Assembly: GCA_947461175.1 (NCBI GenBank)
Contig: CANHIY010000003.1
Coordinates: 1 to 62,268 of the forward strand
Direction of reading: 5' to 3'
From: Bacteriovoracaceae bacterium
Lineage (GTDB): Bacteria > Bdellovibrionota > Bacteriovoracia > Bacteriovoracales > Bacteriovoracaceae
Length of the DNA: 62,268 bases
In this document: positions 52,230 through 61,835 of the stretch, one piece after another
How the letters are laid out: each line of letters begins with the position of its first letter
Numbering within the stretch: the first letter of the stretch is position 1
Made by a program: the position numbers and the translations under genes
The notes under the pieces: model-generated
What the model saw: the letters and a program-made list of their open reading frames with translations, nothing else
The model's database searches: none
Told to the model about the DNA's origin: nothing

Positions 52230-52730
52230 TTAGTAGTTCAGGACTGAGTAAATGGGGAGACCCTGTTCCTTAAACTTATTTAAAAAAGTCAGGTTAATTA
52301 AAAGTGCCATGGCCTTGACTTCAAGTTTGTTTTTTATACAAAGATTCATGGCCGCTGTTAAGGTTCCTCCAGTGGCAAGGACATCATCGACCAGAACAAT
52401 GCGGGATTGTTTTTCTTCTCTGATCATTTCAAGAGTGTCAGTACCATATTCCAAAGTGTAGGACTCTGCTATGACCGGAGGAGGGAGTTTTCCCTTTTTT
52501 CTCATGGGCATAAAACCCTTACCATGGAGTTGTGCCATGGCGGCTCCCAGGATGAATCCGCGGGACTCAATGCCTACAACGTAGTCGATTTCATTCCACT
52601 CTATTCCTTCCGACATGGCCTTAACAACTTCAGAGAACCTTTCCTGAAGAAGGGGAGTAATGTCTTTGAAAATAATACCTTCTTTAGGAAAGTTATGAAC
52701 ATTTCTTATGTGGGATTCAAAAGGATGCAT
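52230..52730 (-). CDS. apt: Adenine phosphoribosyltransferase
   Basis: Salvages adenine to AMP with PRPP. ATG 52730 has GGAG six bases upstream and leads to SHIRNVHNFPKEGIIFKDIT, the standard Apt beginning; an earlier start at 52793 lacks support. The PRPP loop is VLVDDVLATGGTL near residue 120, with the GIESRGFILGAAMA flap region. About 166 residues, normal length. Confidence 0.93.
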   Translation of the reverse strand: MHPFESHIRNVHNFPKEGIIFKDITPLLQERFSEVVKAMSEGIEWNEIDYVVGIESRGFILGAAMAQLHGKGFMPMRKKGKLPPPVIAESYTLEYGTDTLEMIREEKQSRIVLVDDVLATGGTLTAAMNLCIKNKLEVKAMALLINLTFLNKFKEQGLPIYSVLNY

Positions 52731-52789
52731 AAAGAGCTCCGGAAATTGTTTTAAAGATTGTGTGAACTTATATTTTTCAAAGGAAAAAA

Positions 52790-53770
52790 TCAATCATTAG
52801 TAAGGATTCTTGACCAAGAGTCATGATAATAGGTGGCCTTGAGAAGAAATTCCAGCAAGTGATTGTGCCGTCTCATGGTTCTGGCGTAACGGTGTCTTTT
52901 TACTGGATTAAACATTCCCTCCCATGAAAAAACCTGCCAGAGATTTTTTTTGACCCACATCCAGGAACCGAGCTCCAGGGTTAAGGGCAGATAATGAGCT
53001 TCAGGAGAAGATTTTAGATAATCCATGTAAATCCAGTCCCATAAATCACCATGGTTACTGTAATTAATGGACTGATGTTCTACTTGGTAGATATGGTAGG
53101 GGTAGGTTTTATCCAGAAGATTTTTTAACTTAAGAACTTGCGGCTCCAGCGGGAAAGGGGTGGTGTAAGAAGACCAAGGGTACCAGAGCCGATCCTTAAA
53201 ACCGAAACCGGAGTGAATATCTAGAGTGATGATCTTTTGGCTTTGAAAAAAATTTTTCTGACAGAAGTCGTAAACTGCTTGAATTTCTTTTTCAGGTGCA
53301 TCCCCTGCTTTTCCCCGATACCAGGGAAGAAGTGAGCTCAATCGGTGCCCACTCAGGAGCGGTATCAGTTTTCCCGAGGATTCAAGGGGAGAATTCCTCA
53401 TGAGGTCGATGTTATTTCCATTGGACCTCTTCATGAGTGCCATGCCCATAGGGTTGATAATAGGAATGGTGATAAGGCGGCATTTTGAAAAAAACGCTTC
53501 CCAGTCTTTTTCCCACTCCATCCTGAAAAGAAGAGTCTTTAAAAACGAGAGAAGAACATGGGTTCCAATCCTCTCCAATCCATGAACTCCCCCAAAAAGA
53601 CCAAACACGGGGGCTTTGGGGTCAGTAGATCCTAGAGAAAGTCCATAGATGGGGAAGGAGAATTTGCCGTTACTGACTTCTCCAAGTTTTTCAGAATGAA
53701 GGATTCCTTGGTATTCATGAATTAACCGCTCAACTTCAAAGAGCTCGGGAAGAATTTCTTTTGTTTTCAT
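52790..53770 (-). CDS. M14-family zinc carboxypeptidase-like protein
   Basis: A 326-residue cytoplasmic-looking protein (no signal peptide). The zinc ligands fit M14: HxxE in GGVHGLERIG near residue 63, the third His in LDIHSGFGF near 200, and a catalytic Glu in LTLELGSW near 265. The substrate motif reads NPMG with NNIDLMRN. This DUF2817-like group probably cleaves murein-type or other amide bonds; the substrate is unknown. It lies just upstream of apt on the same strand, with 59 bases between the chosen start of apt and its stop. Confidence 0.82.
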   Translation of the reverse strand: MKTKEILPELFEVERLIHEYQGILHSEKLGEVSNGKFSFPIYGLSLGSTDPKAPVFGLFGGVHGLERIGTHVLLSFLKTLLFRMEWEKDWEAFFSKCRLITIPIINPMGMALMKRSNGNNIDLMRNSPLESSGKLIPLLSGHRLSSLLPWYRGKAGDAPEKEIQAVYDFCQKNFFQSQKIITLDIHSGFGFKDRLWYPWSSYTTPFPLEPQVLKLKNLLDKTYPYHIYQVEHQSINYSNHGDLWDWIYMDYLKSSPEAHYLPLTLELGSWMWVKKNLWQVFSWEGMFNPVKRHRYARTMRRHNHLLEFLLKATYYHDSWSRILTND

Positions 53771-53904
53771 TTATTCCATATGACTCCTCTTACGGGGATT
53801 TGGGGAGTAGGCAAAAAAGACCACTCGCTTAAGAGTTCAGTAAAACTGGGGTAATATGATCAAAGACCTCTCGTGGGATTTTTTCTCATAACCTAGGAAG
53901 TTAT

Positions 53905-55500
53905 ATGTGTGGACTGTTTGCTTATCTTGGTGATGTTCAAGAACTCAAAGATTTTAAAGAAAACTTTGCTAAGCTTCGCCACCGAGGTCCGGATGATTCT
54001 GAAGTTGTTCAAACCACAGACAAAGAAGCTTCTTTTTGCTTTCATCGCCTCGCCATCATGGATCCCACTCAGAAGGGGCATCAGCCCTTTGTAAACGATA
54101 CTAATGGTGACATAACCATTTGCAACGGTGAAATTTATAACTATGAAATTCTTAAGCGAGACTATGAGTCCTGTTATAACTTCAAATCCCACTCAGATTG
54201 TGAGGTGTTGCTTCCCCTCTATCAGGATTTGGGAATAGAAAAAATGTGCCAGCACCTCGATGCAGAATTTGCACTGGTTATTTGGGACAATAAACGAAAA
54301 AAGATGGTGGCCGCAAGAGATCCTATTGGCATACGGCCTCTTTTCTATGGTTATACTCAAGAAGGAAAACTCATGTTTTCTTCTGAAGTCAAAGTTCTTA
54401 CGTCCTATTGTCAGGAGGTTCACTCATTTCCTCCTGGTCACTACTTTGACGGAGAAAACTTCGTTCGATACAAAGACCTCACATCAGTCGTTGATTACGC
54501 TCCTAAGAATCTTGATCAGCACTTAAAAGACATTCGGGAAAAACTGATTGAGGGTGTTCGTAAACGACTAATGGCCGATGTTCCTGTTGGTTTTCTCCTC
54601 TCCGGTGGTCTTGATTCTTCCCTTGTGTGTGGAATAGCTCAAAATTTACTTGGTAAACCGATCACCACTTTTTCTGTTGGTCTTGACCACAATCCCATCG
54701 ACATTGGCTATGCAAAAATAGTTGCTGATCACTTAAAGTCTCATCACCATGAGGTCTATTTTAACAAACAAGATACTCTTGGTGTTTTAGATAAACTCAT
54801 CTGGCACTTGGAAACCTGGGACATTACAACCATCAGAGCGTCCATTGGAATGTATTTGGTTTGTAAATATATTCATGAAAAAACCAATATTAAAGTTGTC
54901 CTGACAGGTGAAATTTCAGACGAACTTTTTGGCTATAAGTACACGGATTTTGCTCCTTCTCCTGAAGAATTTCAAAGAGAGGCAAAAAAACGAGTGGATG
55001 AACTCCACATGTATGATGTTTTAAGGGCCGACAGGTGCATATCAGCACATTCCTTAGAAGCGAGAGTTCCTTTTGGTGATCTTGATTTTGTGAGGTCTGT
55101 GATGGAGATAAATCCAGAATTTAAAATGAACACCACCGGTGTTGGTAAATGGATCTTAAGAAAAGCTTTTGAGGGCACAACTTATATCCCAGACTCTATC
55201 TTATGGCGTGAGAAAGCTGCCTTCTCAGATGCAGTAGGGCACTCCATGGTGGATTACCTAAAAGAATTTGCAGAAACTCAGTACACTGAACTCGATGTCC
55301 AGATGGCCCAAGAAAGGTATCCTCATGGGGCACCATTTACCAAAGAATCACTTCTTTATAGGGATATCTTTGAGAAGCATTTTAAAAACCAATCTCATCT
55401 GATTAAAAGTTTTTGGATGCCAAACAAAGAGTGGTCCAACTGTAACGTCAATGACCCGTCAGCAAGGTTTCTACCAAACTATGGGAAGTCCGGAGTCTAA
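53905..55500 (+). CDS. asnB: Asparagine synthase (glutamine-hydrolysing)
   Basis: A class II glutamine amidotransferase with Cys2 as nucleophile after Met removal (MCGLFAYLGD) and the LRHRGPDDSE and NGEIYNYEIL motifs. The synthetase half has the ATP pyrophosphatase loop FLLSGGLDSSLV near residue 228. The LTGEISDELFGYKYTD segment holds the catalytic acids. At 531 residues it matches AsnB length. AGGAA lies before the ATG. The stop abuts the convergent propeller gene. Confidence 0.95.
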   Translation: MCGLFAYLGDVQELKDFKENFAKLRHRGPDDSEVVQTTDKEASFCFHRLAIMDPTQKGHQPFVNDTNGDITICNGEIYNYEILKRDYESCYNFKSHSDCEVLLPLYQDLGIEKMCQHLDAEFALVIWDNKRKKMVAARDPIGIRPLFYGYTQEGKLMFSSEVKVLTSYCQEVHSFPPGHYFDGENFVRYKDLTSVVDYAPKNLDQHLKDIREKLIEGVRKRLMADVPVGFLLSGGLDSSLVCGIAQNLLGKPITTFSVGLDHNPIDIGYAKIVADHLKSHHHEVYFNKQDTLGVLDKLIWHLETWDITTIRASIGMYLVCKYIHEKTNIKVVLTGEISDELFGYKYTDFAPSPEEFQREAKKRVDELHMYDVLRADRCISAHSLEARVPFGDLDFVRSVMEINPEFKMNTTGVGKWILRKAFEGTTYIPDSILWREKAAFSDAVGHSMVDYLKEFAETQYTELDVQMAQERYPHGAPFTKESLLYRDIFEKHFKNQSHLIKSFWMPNKEWSNCNVNDPSARFLPNYGKSGV

Positions 55501-57381
55501 TCAACGAACTCCTAGGTTAAATGGGATTGTTATGGTTTCAAACGTGCTTACTGGAGAATCCATACCTTCAAGGTAGTGGTGACCTCCAAGAATGCCCAAG
55601 GTTTTATCATTAAGATGAAAAACCTGGGAGAAACCCTTTGTTTCTTTTAAATATCTTCCCGTATGTCTCCAGATTGATTCTTTCATGTTCATAGAATAGA
55701 TGTGAGAGACATACTCATAATTCATAGGTCCTGTTTTAAACATTCCACCAAAAACCATGAGTTCATTTTTTAAAATGCCGGCGGCTGGAGCAAAGGTGGC
55801 AAAGGGAAGTGGAGTTAGTTCTTCGCTTGATCCATCTAAAGGATTGATGGCAGTGACGTTAGTTAAGAGTTCAAAGTGGGTGGCTCCTTCTCCTAAACCC
55901 CCAATGAGTAAAATTTTCCCTTCGTGATCTATTCCTGTGAGAGCTCTTCTAAGTGGGAGTGGCATTTTAAAGGAAGCAAGCTCAATCTTTTCAGTTAGGA
56001 GATCAAAAACTTCAACGGTATCAAGAAACTTTCCATCAAAATCATTGTTAAACTTAGGTGTGCTGTTCCAGCCACCAACAAGATAGACTTTATCGTTAAT
56101 GGTAACAGCCACGTTGGAAGATCGTGGGGTAGAGAGTTTTCCAACTGTTTCCCATTTGTTGTTTTTGATGTCATATCGATCCACTTGATCAAGGGATTTC
56201 CACTTAGGTTTATGAATCTCTGAGTACGAGAATCCCCCGAAGGCGTAGACAAAGTTTCCATAGGCCGCTAATTGATAACCGTGGGCCTTAACTGGTCGAG
56301 GGGCCAGTTCTCTCCATTTGTTTAGTTCAATATCGTAAACAAGGAACATATCTGAGAAGGATTCAGGAGGATATGTATGCTCTGCTCCCTGATGTCCTCC
56401 GGCCATATAGATTTTTCCATCATGGGCCACAGTTCCGAAAGAAGAGCGAGGGTTTCCAGTAAAGGGAGTGAGTTCTGATTGTTTTAATGAAGTTTCTCCG
56501 GAAAATTGTGGGGAGTAAAAATCACCTTTCTCTGATTCTTCAGTGGTATTCAAAAGACTCCAGTCTTCTCCGTTCATTCCCTGATGATAAAGACGGAACT
56601 CACCCGTTTTATTTGAAGCAAAAACCAAGGATTGATCAGGAAGAAAAGTTGGCGCCATTTCGTCTTTTAGGTGATGGGTTTTTTGAGTGATTTCACCATT
56701 GATTCGGTTAACGACGAAGATATTCCAGTTGCCATCTTTTTTGGAGGTAAAGGCAATAAGTTTCTCATCAAAAGAAAGGGCCGGTGACATTCCTTCGGCG
56801 AGGACTTTCTTTTTATTTTCTAATCTGTCAAAAAGAACGATTTCTTTTTTGCCGTTAAGGTTTCTTTGATAAATCACAAAATTTCCATCAGATGAAGGTC
56901 GTGGGAAATACCCTTCTTCATCTGTCAGCATTTTTGCTTTTTCCAATGAAAAATAGGTCAGGTTTTCACCCTGACGTACAACCTCTTTAGCACGGTCAAA
57001 AAAATAAATAACGTTCTTTCCAGCAGGTCCCGGAGCAGAATAAAAAATCCATTGACCGTTTTTTGATAACTTAGGATGAAGGAGCATTCCTTTCTGAGGT
57101 AAATAAAACTTTTGAGTCAGGTTTTTTTTCTTATTTAGATAAGTTAAATGAAGATCATTTGCTCCTTCTCCTTCGCTAAAGACAATCTCATTTCCATCCG
57201 GGGAGATGTCTGGATAAATGGCCCAGTTTTTGTTGGTGGAGCTGTTTAGACTGGCAGGAAGCTGACCATCAATTTTTAACATAACGGACTTACCGTTTTC
57301 ATTTTCCTTCATGTAGACAAAATCAGCAAAAGAAGAACAAGCTGTAAGAAGTCCCATTCCAAGAAGAATATAATATTTCAC
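55501..57381 (-). CDS. Lipoprotein with TolB-like and Kelch beta-propellers
   Basis: GTG 57381 has GAGG five bases upstream and gives a lipoprotein (lipobox LLTAC near residue 14). The first half (about 30-300) carries WD40/PD40 TolB-type repeats such as YPDISPDGNEIVFSEGEG, HPKLSKNGQWIFYSAPGP, SPALSFDEKLIAFTSKKDG and APTFLPDQSLVFASNKTG. The second half is Kelch (HDGKIYMAGGHQG, YGNFVYAFGGFSY, INDKVYLVGGWN, HEGKILLIGGLGEG, ELMVFGGMFK). Each half would form a propeller. The combined surface protein may bind proteins or glycans. No enzyme motif is seen. Confidence 0.85.
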   Translation of the reverse strand: MKYYILLGMGLLTACSSFADFVYMKENENGKSVMLKIDGQLPASLNSSTNKNWAIYPDISPDGNEIVFSEGEGANDLHLTYLNKKKNLTQKFYLPQKGMLLHPKLSKNGQWIFYSAPGPAGKNVIYFFDRAKEVVRQGENLTYFSLEKAKMLTDEEGYFPRPSSDGNFVIYQRNLNGKKEIVLFDRLENKKKVLAEGMSPALSFDEKLIAFTSKKDGNWNIFVVNRINGEITQKTHHLKDEMAPTFLPDQSLVFASNKTGEFRLYHQGMNGEDWSLLNTTEESEKGDFYSPQFSGETSLKQSELTPFTGNPRSSFGTVAHDGKIYMAGGHQGAEHTYPPESFSDMFLVYDIELNKWRELAPRPVKAHGYQLAAYGNFVYAFGGFSYSEIHKPKWKSLDQVDRYDIKNNKWETVGKLSTPRSSNVAVTINDKVYLVGGWNSTPKFNNDFDGKFLDTVEVFDLLTEKIELASFKMPLPLRRALTGIDHEGKILLIGGLGEGATHFELLTNVTAINPLDGSSEELTPLPFATFAPAAGILKNELMVFGGMFKTGPMNYEYVSHIYSMNMKESIWRHTGRYLKETKGFSQVFHLNDKTLGILGGHHYLEGMDSPVSTFETITIPFNLGVR

Positions 57382-57524
57382 GTGAACCTCATTTTTGATT
57401 TTAAAATTTACTACGAAAAGATCATAGCTCCTTAAAAAGACTCTTATCAAACAGTTTATATGTTGCTTGGCAGTAAAATTTTCCTACAATAGAGAGTAAT
57501 CCTTATCAAAGATAAAATGATCCC

Positions 57525-58760
57525 ATGGTGCGTTCTTATCATTTACAATTTTCCAAGATTTCTCAAAATGTAAAAATCTTTCTTGTGGGCAATGCCATTC
57601 AAGGCATGGGGCTTTCTATCTACAGTCTTTTGTTTAACTTATATCTAAAAGAATTAGGATTTGGTGAATCTGCTATTGGTGGTCTCATTTCAACGACCTC
57701 ATTGGGTATTTCTCTTATGGCCCTACCTGCTGCCTTTATCATTGAGAAATTTCATGTAAAACACTTGGTGGTGACAAGCCTGTTTTTTACATCTGTTTTT
57801 TATTTTTTGCAGATTCTCAATGTTGATGAAAATTCCTTATTCACTTTCGGTCTCTTCGCCAGCATGTTTCAGGCCCTGTTTAATATTTCGGTTTCCCCAT
57901 TCTATCTTAGAAACTCCACTCCAGATCAAAGAGTTCATCTTTTTACGATGAATTCCTCTCTCAATATATTTGCACACTTTATTGGTTATCTTTTAGGAGG
58001 ATATCTTCCAGATTTAGTCATCAATTTTAATCCTGAATTAACCAGAGTTGAAGTCTATAGACACTCTCTCATTTTTGCCTTGGGAATTGTTTTTTTTTCA
58101 AACCTCATTTTTTTAAAAATCAAAAGGGTTCCAATACCAAAAATGAGAAAAAAAATGTTTGAGGGGATGAAAGATAAGCAGTGGAGGGTTCTTGGAAAAC
58201 TGATTGTTCCGAAACTCTTCTTGGCTTTTGGAGGTGGTTTAATAATTCCCTTCATGAATCTGTATCTTAAAGAAAAGTTTACATTTTCTACGGAACTGAT
58301 AGGTCTATCTTATGCAACACTTCAATTTTTGATATTTTTGGGCATTTTTATCACTCCCTCGATCATCCATAAAACCACTCAGCTTCGCTTCATCGTGATG
58401 ACTGGTCTTTTTTCTATTCCTTTCATGGTGGCCATGGGGTTAACAGGGAACGTGGGACTTGTTTTGAGTTGTTTTTTTATGAGAGGGGTTCTCATGAATA
58501 TGTCTGGACCTATAACCAGTATGTTTGAAATGGAAAGAGTGCGCGAAGATGAGTGCGTTTTTGCATCGGCCACGATTTTGTTTTTTTATCACATGGTCTA
58601 CACCACAAGCACCCGTATTGGTGGATTTCTCATTGAAAATTTTTCATTTGCAGAAACGTTCTATGTGGCAGGTTGTTTTTATGCACTTGCGATTACTTTT
58701 TATTACAGTTTTTTTAAAAAAGAAGATCAGGCATTAAACCTCAAGTTACAAGCGAGATAA
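57525..58760 (+). CDS. Major facilitator superfamily transporter
   Basis: A 411-residue membrane protein with about twelve hydrophobic helices. The first helices show LVGNAIQGMGLSIYSLLFNL, then LKELGFGESAIGGLISTTS, the MFS loop region. A charged central loop at about 200-215 (KIKRVPIPKMRKKMFEG) separates the two bundles. The substrate cannot be inferred. The ATG follows a GATAAAAT stretch rather than a ribosome site. A TTGCTT-TACAAT promoter (16-base spacer) lies upstream. It overlaps msrC by 15 bases at the tail. Confidence 0.85.
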   Translation: MVRSYHLQFSKISQNVKIFLVGNAIQGMGLSIYSLLFNLYLKELGFGESAIGGLISTTSLGISLMALPAAFIIEKFHVKHLVVTSLFFTSVFYFLQILNVDENSLFTFGLFASMFQALFNISVSPFYLRNSTPDQRVHLFTMNSSLNIFAHFIGYLLGGYLPDLVINFNPELTRVEVYRHSLIFALGIVFFSNLIFLKIKRVPIPKMRKKMFEGMKDKQWRVLGKLIVPKLFLAFGGGLIIPFMNLYLKEKFTFSTELIGLSYATLQFLIFLGIFITPSIIHKTTQLRFIVMTGLFSIPFMVAMGLTGNVGLVLSCFFMRGVLMNMSGPITSMFEMERVREDECVFASATILFFYHMVYTTSTRIGGFLIENFSFAETFYVAGCFYALAITFYYSFFKKEDQALNLKLQAR

Positions 58761-59246
58761 GTGAAGAACTTGAGACATCACTTTTTCCATTATATGTGAG
58801 AGTTCTCTTTCATCAACATCAGTAAACCGCCCAACTTTTGGAGAGTCCAGGTCAAGCACTCCAAAAATGTGATTCTCTTTCTTGAGAGGAATCACCAACT
58901 CCGACCTAGACTCAGAATCACAGGCAATGTGATCAGGAAATTGGTCAACATCATGAACAAGAATTGACCTTTTTTCAAGATAACTTTTCCCACAAACTCC
59001 CCTCCCGGGTTTAATGCGGATGCAGGCGGGTTTTCCTTGAAAGGGACCCAATACAAGTTCCTTGTCCTCTTCATCCCAGAGATAAAAACCGCACCAGTTA
59101 AGGTCTGGCAAGGAATGAAAAAGCCAGGAGGAAATATTTGAAAGATTGGCGATGAGATTTTTTTCACCAAAAGTTAAAGATAAGAGCTCTCGTTCCAAGG
59201 TTTGATAAAAATCAACACTTCCATACTTCGCATTTATGATCCACAT
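58746..59246 (-). CDS. msrC: Free methionine-(R)-sulfoxide reductase (GAF type)
   Basis: A 166-residue GAF-domain protein. The three cysteines of fRMsr are present (KPACIRIKPGRGVCGKSYL and IACDSESRSELVIP), with the conserved NWCGFYL, LVLGPFQGKPAC and VLDLDSPKVG segments. It reduces free methionine sulfoxide in the cytoplasm. The start lies inside the HD-domain gene (13-base overlap), so the two are translated from one message with the SnoaL-like gene upstream. Confidence 0.92.
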   Translation of the reverse strand: MWIINAKYGSVDFYQTLERELLSLTFGEKNLIANLSNISSWLFHSLPDLNWCGFYLWDEEDKELVLGPFQGKPACIRIKPGRGVCGKSYLEKRSILVHDVDQFPDHIACDSESRSELVIPLKKENHIFGVLDLDSPKVGRFTDVDERELSHIMEKVMSQVLHLSRL

Positions 59247-59878
59247 GAAGATATCCTTATTTCACATTCTAGTTCTTGAAGAAATTTTTTCATGAACTCC
59301 ACTCTCTTGTAGGCAATACTCTTTCCCATGGGAGTTGTCATGAGTTCAGGTAATTTAAAGAGTTTGACAAAATAGTGGTCAATCATAAATTTTTTGTCAT
59401 CATGCTCCCTTCCCTCAGCAAATGGGTCATTCGGGTCATAAAAAGTTGACTCCATTTTTGCATTAACACTAGCACACCTGAGAATCCCAACGGCACCCAA
59501 TGCATCGAGGCGGTCAGCATCCTGGAGGATGGCACTCTCTAAATGAGTAGGAGTTGATCCATTGGAGTAACTGTGCTGAACAATGGCGTCCTGAATGACC
59601 TTAATTTCATCAACCTGAAACCCTGACAATTTAAGAAGTGCCTCCGCTTCCTTGGCAGATAAATGAGAGGCCTTTTTTCTGTCCGGATGATTTTTGGGAA
59701 GATTAATAAGATCGTGACAATAGACTGCCGCTAAAACCCATTCAAGATTAACTTCAAGTTTTTCTGAGAGAACTTTTGCTAATAAAGCGACCCGCTCCAC
59801 ATGGGCCCAATCATGGGCCGGGTCCGTGGAAGAGTAGTAGGGTTTAACTAAGGGAAGAAGATTTTCCAGTCGGTTCAT
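59234..59878 (-). CDS. HD-domain phosphohydrolase
   Basis: A 214-residue HD protein of YedJ-like type. The metal ligands are visible: HDWAHVERVA (first His), YCHDLINL (HD pair), and DADRLDALGAVGI (final Asp). The FMIDHYFVKLFKLPELM segment typical of this group follows. Substrate is probably a nucleotide but is not established. It overlaps both neighbours (4 and 13 bases), forming a three-gene operon on the minus strand. Confidence 0.9.
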   Translation of the reverse strand: MNRLENLLPLVKPYYSSTDPAHDWAHVERVALLAKVLSEKLEVNLEWVLAAVYCHDLINLPKNHPDRKKASHLSAKEAEALLKLSGFQVDEIKVIQDAIVQHSYSNGSTPTHLESAILQDADRLDALGAVGILRCASVNAKMESTFYDPNDPFAEGREHDDKKFMIDHYFVKLFKLPELMTTPMGKSIAYKRVEFMKKFLQELECEIRISSCGS

Positions 59879-60369
59879 TTTTCAACTTTAAATTGCTGTT
59901 TGATTTTTTTGACAACATAGCCAAAAAAGGGAATATTTTCGTAAATAAACGCCCCCATATCAAAATAGTCTCTATGGTAAACAGCTTTACCATTTTTAAA
60001 TTTTATAACGGAGTTCCCATCTAAAATAATAGGCTCCCCATTGTTTAACTTTTCTGTGACAAGAGTCATCTTCCAAATACCAACAATGTCATCTCCGGAT
60101 TCAATAAATTGAGAAAATTCAAATTTGATGGTTTTTACATTTTTATATAAATTTTCATAGTAAGACCTCATCTGCCCTAACCCCTTTATGGTTCCAATGG
60201 GGTCATGAAATTCAATGTTTTTATCATAGAATTCATCAACAAGATGCATTGAGTCCTTGTTCAGTTTCTCAAAAACGAATTGGAATTTTTCTCGATTGGT
60301 CATGTTGTTCATAGTTTGTCCCCATGTGAGTGATGACAGAGTTAAGATAAAAAAGAGTATAATCTTCAT
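59875..60369 (-). CDS. Exported SnoaL/NTF2-like protein
   Basis: ATG 60369 is chosen because it opens a signal peptide (MKIILFFILTLSSLTWG); the longer frame would overlap the divergent gene's start. The mature 145 residues fit an NTF2-like alpha+beta cone: FEKLNKDSMHLVDEFYDKNI, EFHDPIGTIKGLGQMRSYY, DDIVGIWKMTLV and KAVYHRDYFD. Such folds bind small molecules or act as enzymes; here the role is unknown. It heads the HD-msrC operon. Confidence 0.8.
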   Translation of the reverse strand: MKIILFFILTLSSLTWGQTMNNMTNREKFQFVFEKLNKDSMHLVDEFYDKNIEFHDPIGTIKGLGQMRSYYENLYKNVKTIKFEFSQFIESGDDIVGIWKMTLVTEKLNNGEPIILDGNSVIKFKNGKAVYHRDYFDMGAFIYENIPFFGYVVKKIKQQFKVEK

Positions 60370-60394
60370 AAAGGTATAACCTCTGGAGTTTAAA

Positions 60395-61147
60395 TTGATC
60401 ACACTACTCATCATATCCGTTCTTATATTTGTTCACATCTTTTTCTTTCTAGCGGTTGTTAGAAAAAACTTTTCAGTCATAGATATTGGTTGGGGTTTGG
60501 GTATTGCACTTATCGCCTCGATTTCTTACCTGCAAAATACTGAATCTAGGTCAAATACTCTTTTACTTCTCATGACACTGATTTGGGGGCTGAGACTCAC
60601 CTTTTTTATCTTTTTTAGGGCGAAGGGAAAGGGAGAGGATCCTAGGTACACAAAATTTAGAAATGAATGGATGCCCCACCCAAACCTTAACGCCTATTTT
60701 AAGGTTTATATCTTTCAAGGGCTTCTGATGCTCATCGTTTCCTTACCCATAAGTTTCAGCATGTCATTAGGCAAACAAGAATTCAGTGCTCTTAACTGGT
60801 TAGGTGTTTTTCTTTGGATCATCGGTTTTAGTTTTGAGTGCTGGGCCGATTATTACTTATCGCGATGGAAATTAAATCCTTTAAATTCAGGAAAAATTTG
60901 TACCACAGGCCCCTGGAGTTTTAGCAGATTTCCAAATTATTTTGGTGAAATCCTCCTTTGGTACGGGATCTATTTTGCTGGTTTTAGTCCGGAAAGTGCC
61001 TGGACGATTCTTGGTCCGTTTACCATTAACTTTTTAATTGTCCGAGTAACGGGAATACCGCCTTTGGAAAATAGGTACAAATCTAGACTGGACTATCAGG
61101 AATATGCAAAGAGGGTTCCTCGCTTAATACCACTTTTCAAATTTTGA
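60395..61147 (+). CDS. DUF1295 membrane protein
   Basis: A 250-residue protein with about six membrane helices. It matches DUF1295 (3-oxo-5-alpha-steroid 4-dehydrogenase-related): SVIDIGWGLGIALIA, TLIWGLRLTFFIFFR, RYTKFRNEW, TTGPWSFSRFPNYFGEILLW, and GIPPLENRYKSRLDYQEYAKR. Likely an integral-membrane reductase or methyltransferase-like enzyme. The TTG start has GGAG six bases upstream. Divergent from the NTF2-like gene with 25 bases between starts. Confidence 0.9.
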   Translation: MITLLIISVLIFVHIFFFLAVVRKNFSVIDIGWGLGIALIASISYLQNTESRSNTLLLLMTLIWGLRLTFFIFFRAKGKGEDPRYTKFRNEWMPHPNLNAYFKVYIFQGLLMLIVSLPISFSMSLGKQEFSALNWLGVFLWIIGFSFECWADYYLSRWKLNPLNSGKICTTGPWSFSRFPNYFGEILLWYGIYFAGFSPESAWTILGPFTINFLIVRVTGIPPLENRYKSRLDYQEYAKRVPRLIPLFKF

Positions 61148-61149
61148 AA

Positions 61150-61205
61150 AAAACCATCGAACTTGAAATTTCAACAAAAAAAATTGCAAAATAGTCGATG
61201 GTTTT
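61150..61205 (+). terminator. Long-loop inverted repeat after the DUF1295 gene
   Basis: AAAACCATCGA at 61150 and TCGATGGTTTT at 61195 form a perfect 11-bp stem. The 34-base loop itself contains the palindrome TTGAAATTTCAA. The TTTT at the end of the stem could let it end transcription, and the structure is bidirectional. It may equally be a protein-binding site. Confidence 0.45.
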
Positions 61206-61250
61206 GTTACAAATTTACCACAATTTACTTTTTTATGGTAAATTTGTAAC
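61206..61250 (+). promoter_or_regulatory. Operator-like 14-bp inverted repeat before the AbiEi-type gene
   Basis: GTTACAAATTTACC (61206-61219) is exactly mirrored by GGTAAATTTGTAAC (61237-61250), with 17 bases between and the ATG starting at 61251. AbiEi proteins are known to bind inverted repeats and repress their own promoter. No ribosome site is visible, so the mRNA may be leaderless. Confidence 0.7.
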
Positions 61251-61835
61251 ATGAAGAAAAATGATCAAAATAAAATATTAAAGATAATAAAAAAAGAGAA
61301 AGTATTTAATCTTTCTGAACTGATTAAGATTTTTGGTAACCGAATGGAAGTTTCTCGTAAGGCTCAACTTGGAATTATTCAATCTCTAGGTAGTGGATAC
61401 TACGCAAGCCCTGAAATGGATCCGTTTTTGGCTACACTTAAAGTCGTAGCAAAATATTACCCTGAAGTTGTAATCTCAGGCCGCACAGCCCTCCATATCC
61501 ACGGTCTTTCACAAGATTATGTAAATCAAATTGACGTTGATATTAAAAGGGAGAAGTCACTTCGAAATAAGATTCTAAAAGTTCACAGAGTTCTTGGATC
61601 TCGTCGTATTGGTATCACTAGAATCAACTATCACGGTGTTGAATTAAAAATCTATGATATTGAAAGGTCACTTGCTGAGGCTTACCGTTTAGATCCTGCG
61701 GGACCTGATTTCTATAAGGCTCTAAAAAGATATGTTAAGCAAGGTAACATAAATTTCGATCGAATTACTCATTATGATAAAATTTTAAAAACTAAGGTTA
61801 TGTTTCATCTTCAACAGGAATTCGCGCGTGATTAA
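61251..61835 (+). CDS. abiEi: AbiEi-type antitoxin (type IV)
   Basis: A 194-residue protein with an N-terminal winged helix (VFNLSELIKIFGNRMEVSR) and a C-terminal antitoxin domain containing VVISGRTALHIHGLSQ, IYDIERSLAEAYRLDP and FYKALKRYVKQGNIN. In AbiE systems this protein represses the operon and antagonises the AbiEii nucleotidyltransferase toxin, which phages trigger in abortive infection. The next gene overlaps it by 8 bases. Confidence 0.85.
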   Translation: MKKNDQNKILKIIKKEKVFNLSELIKIFGNRMEVSRKAQLGIIQSLGSGYYASPEMDPFLATLKVVAKYYPEVVISGRTALHIHGLSQDYVNQIDVDIKREKSLRNKILKVHRVLGSRRIGITRINYHGVELKIYDIERSLAEAYRLDPAGPDFYKALKRYVKQGNINFDRITHYDKILKTKVMFHLQQEFARD

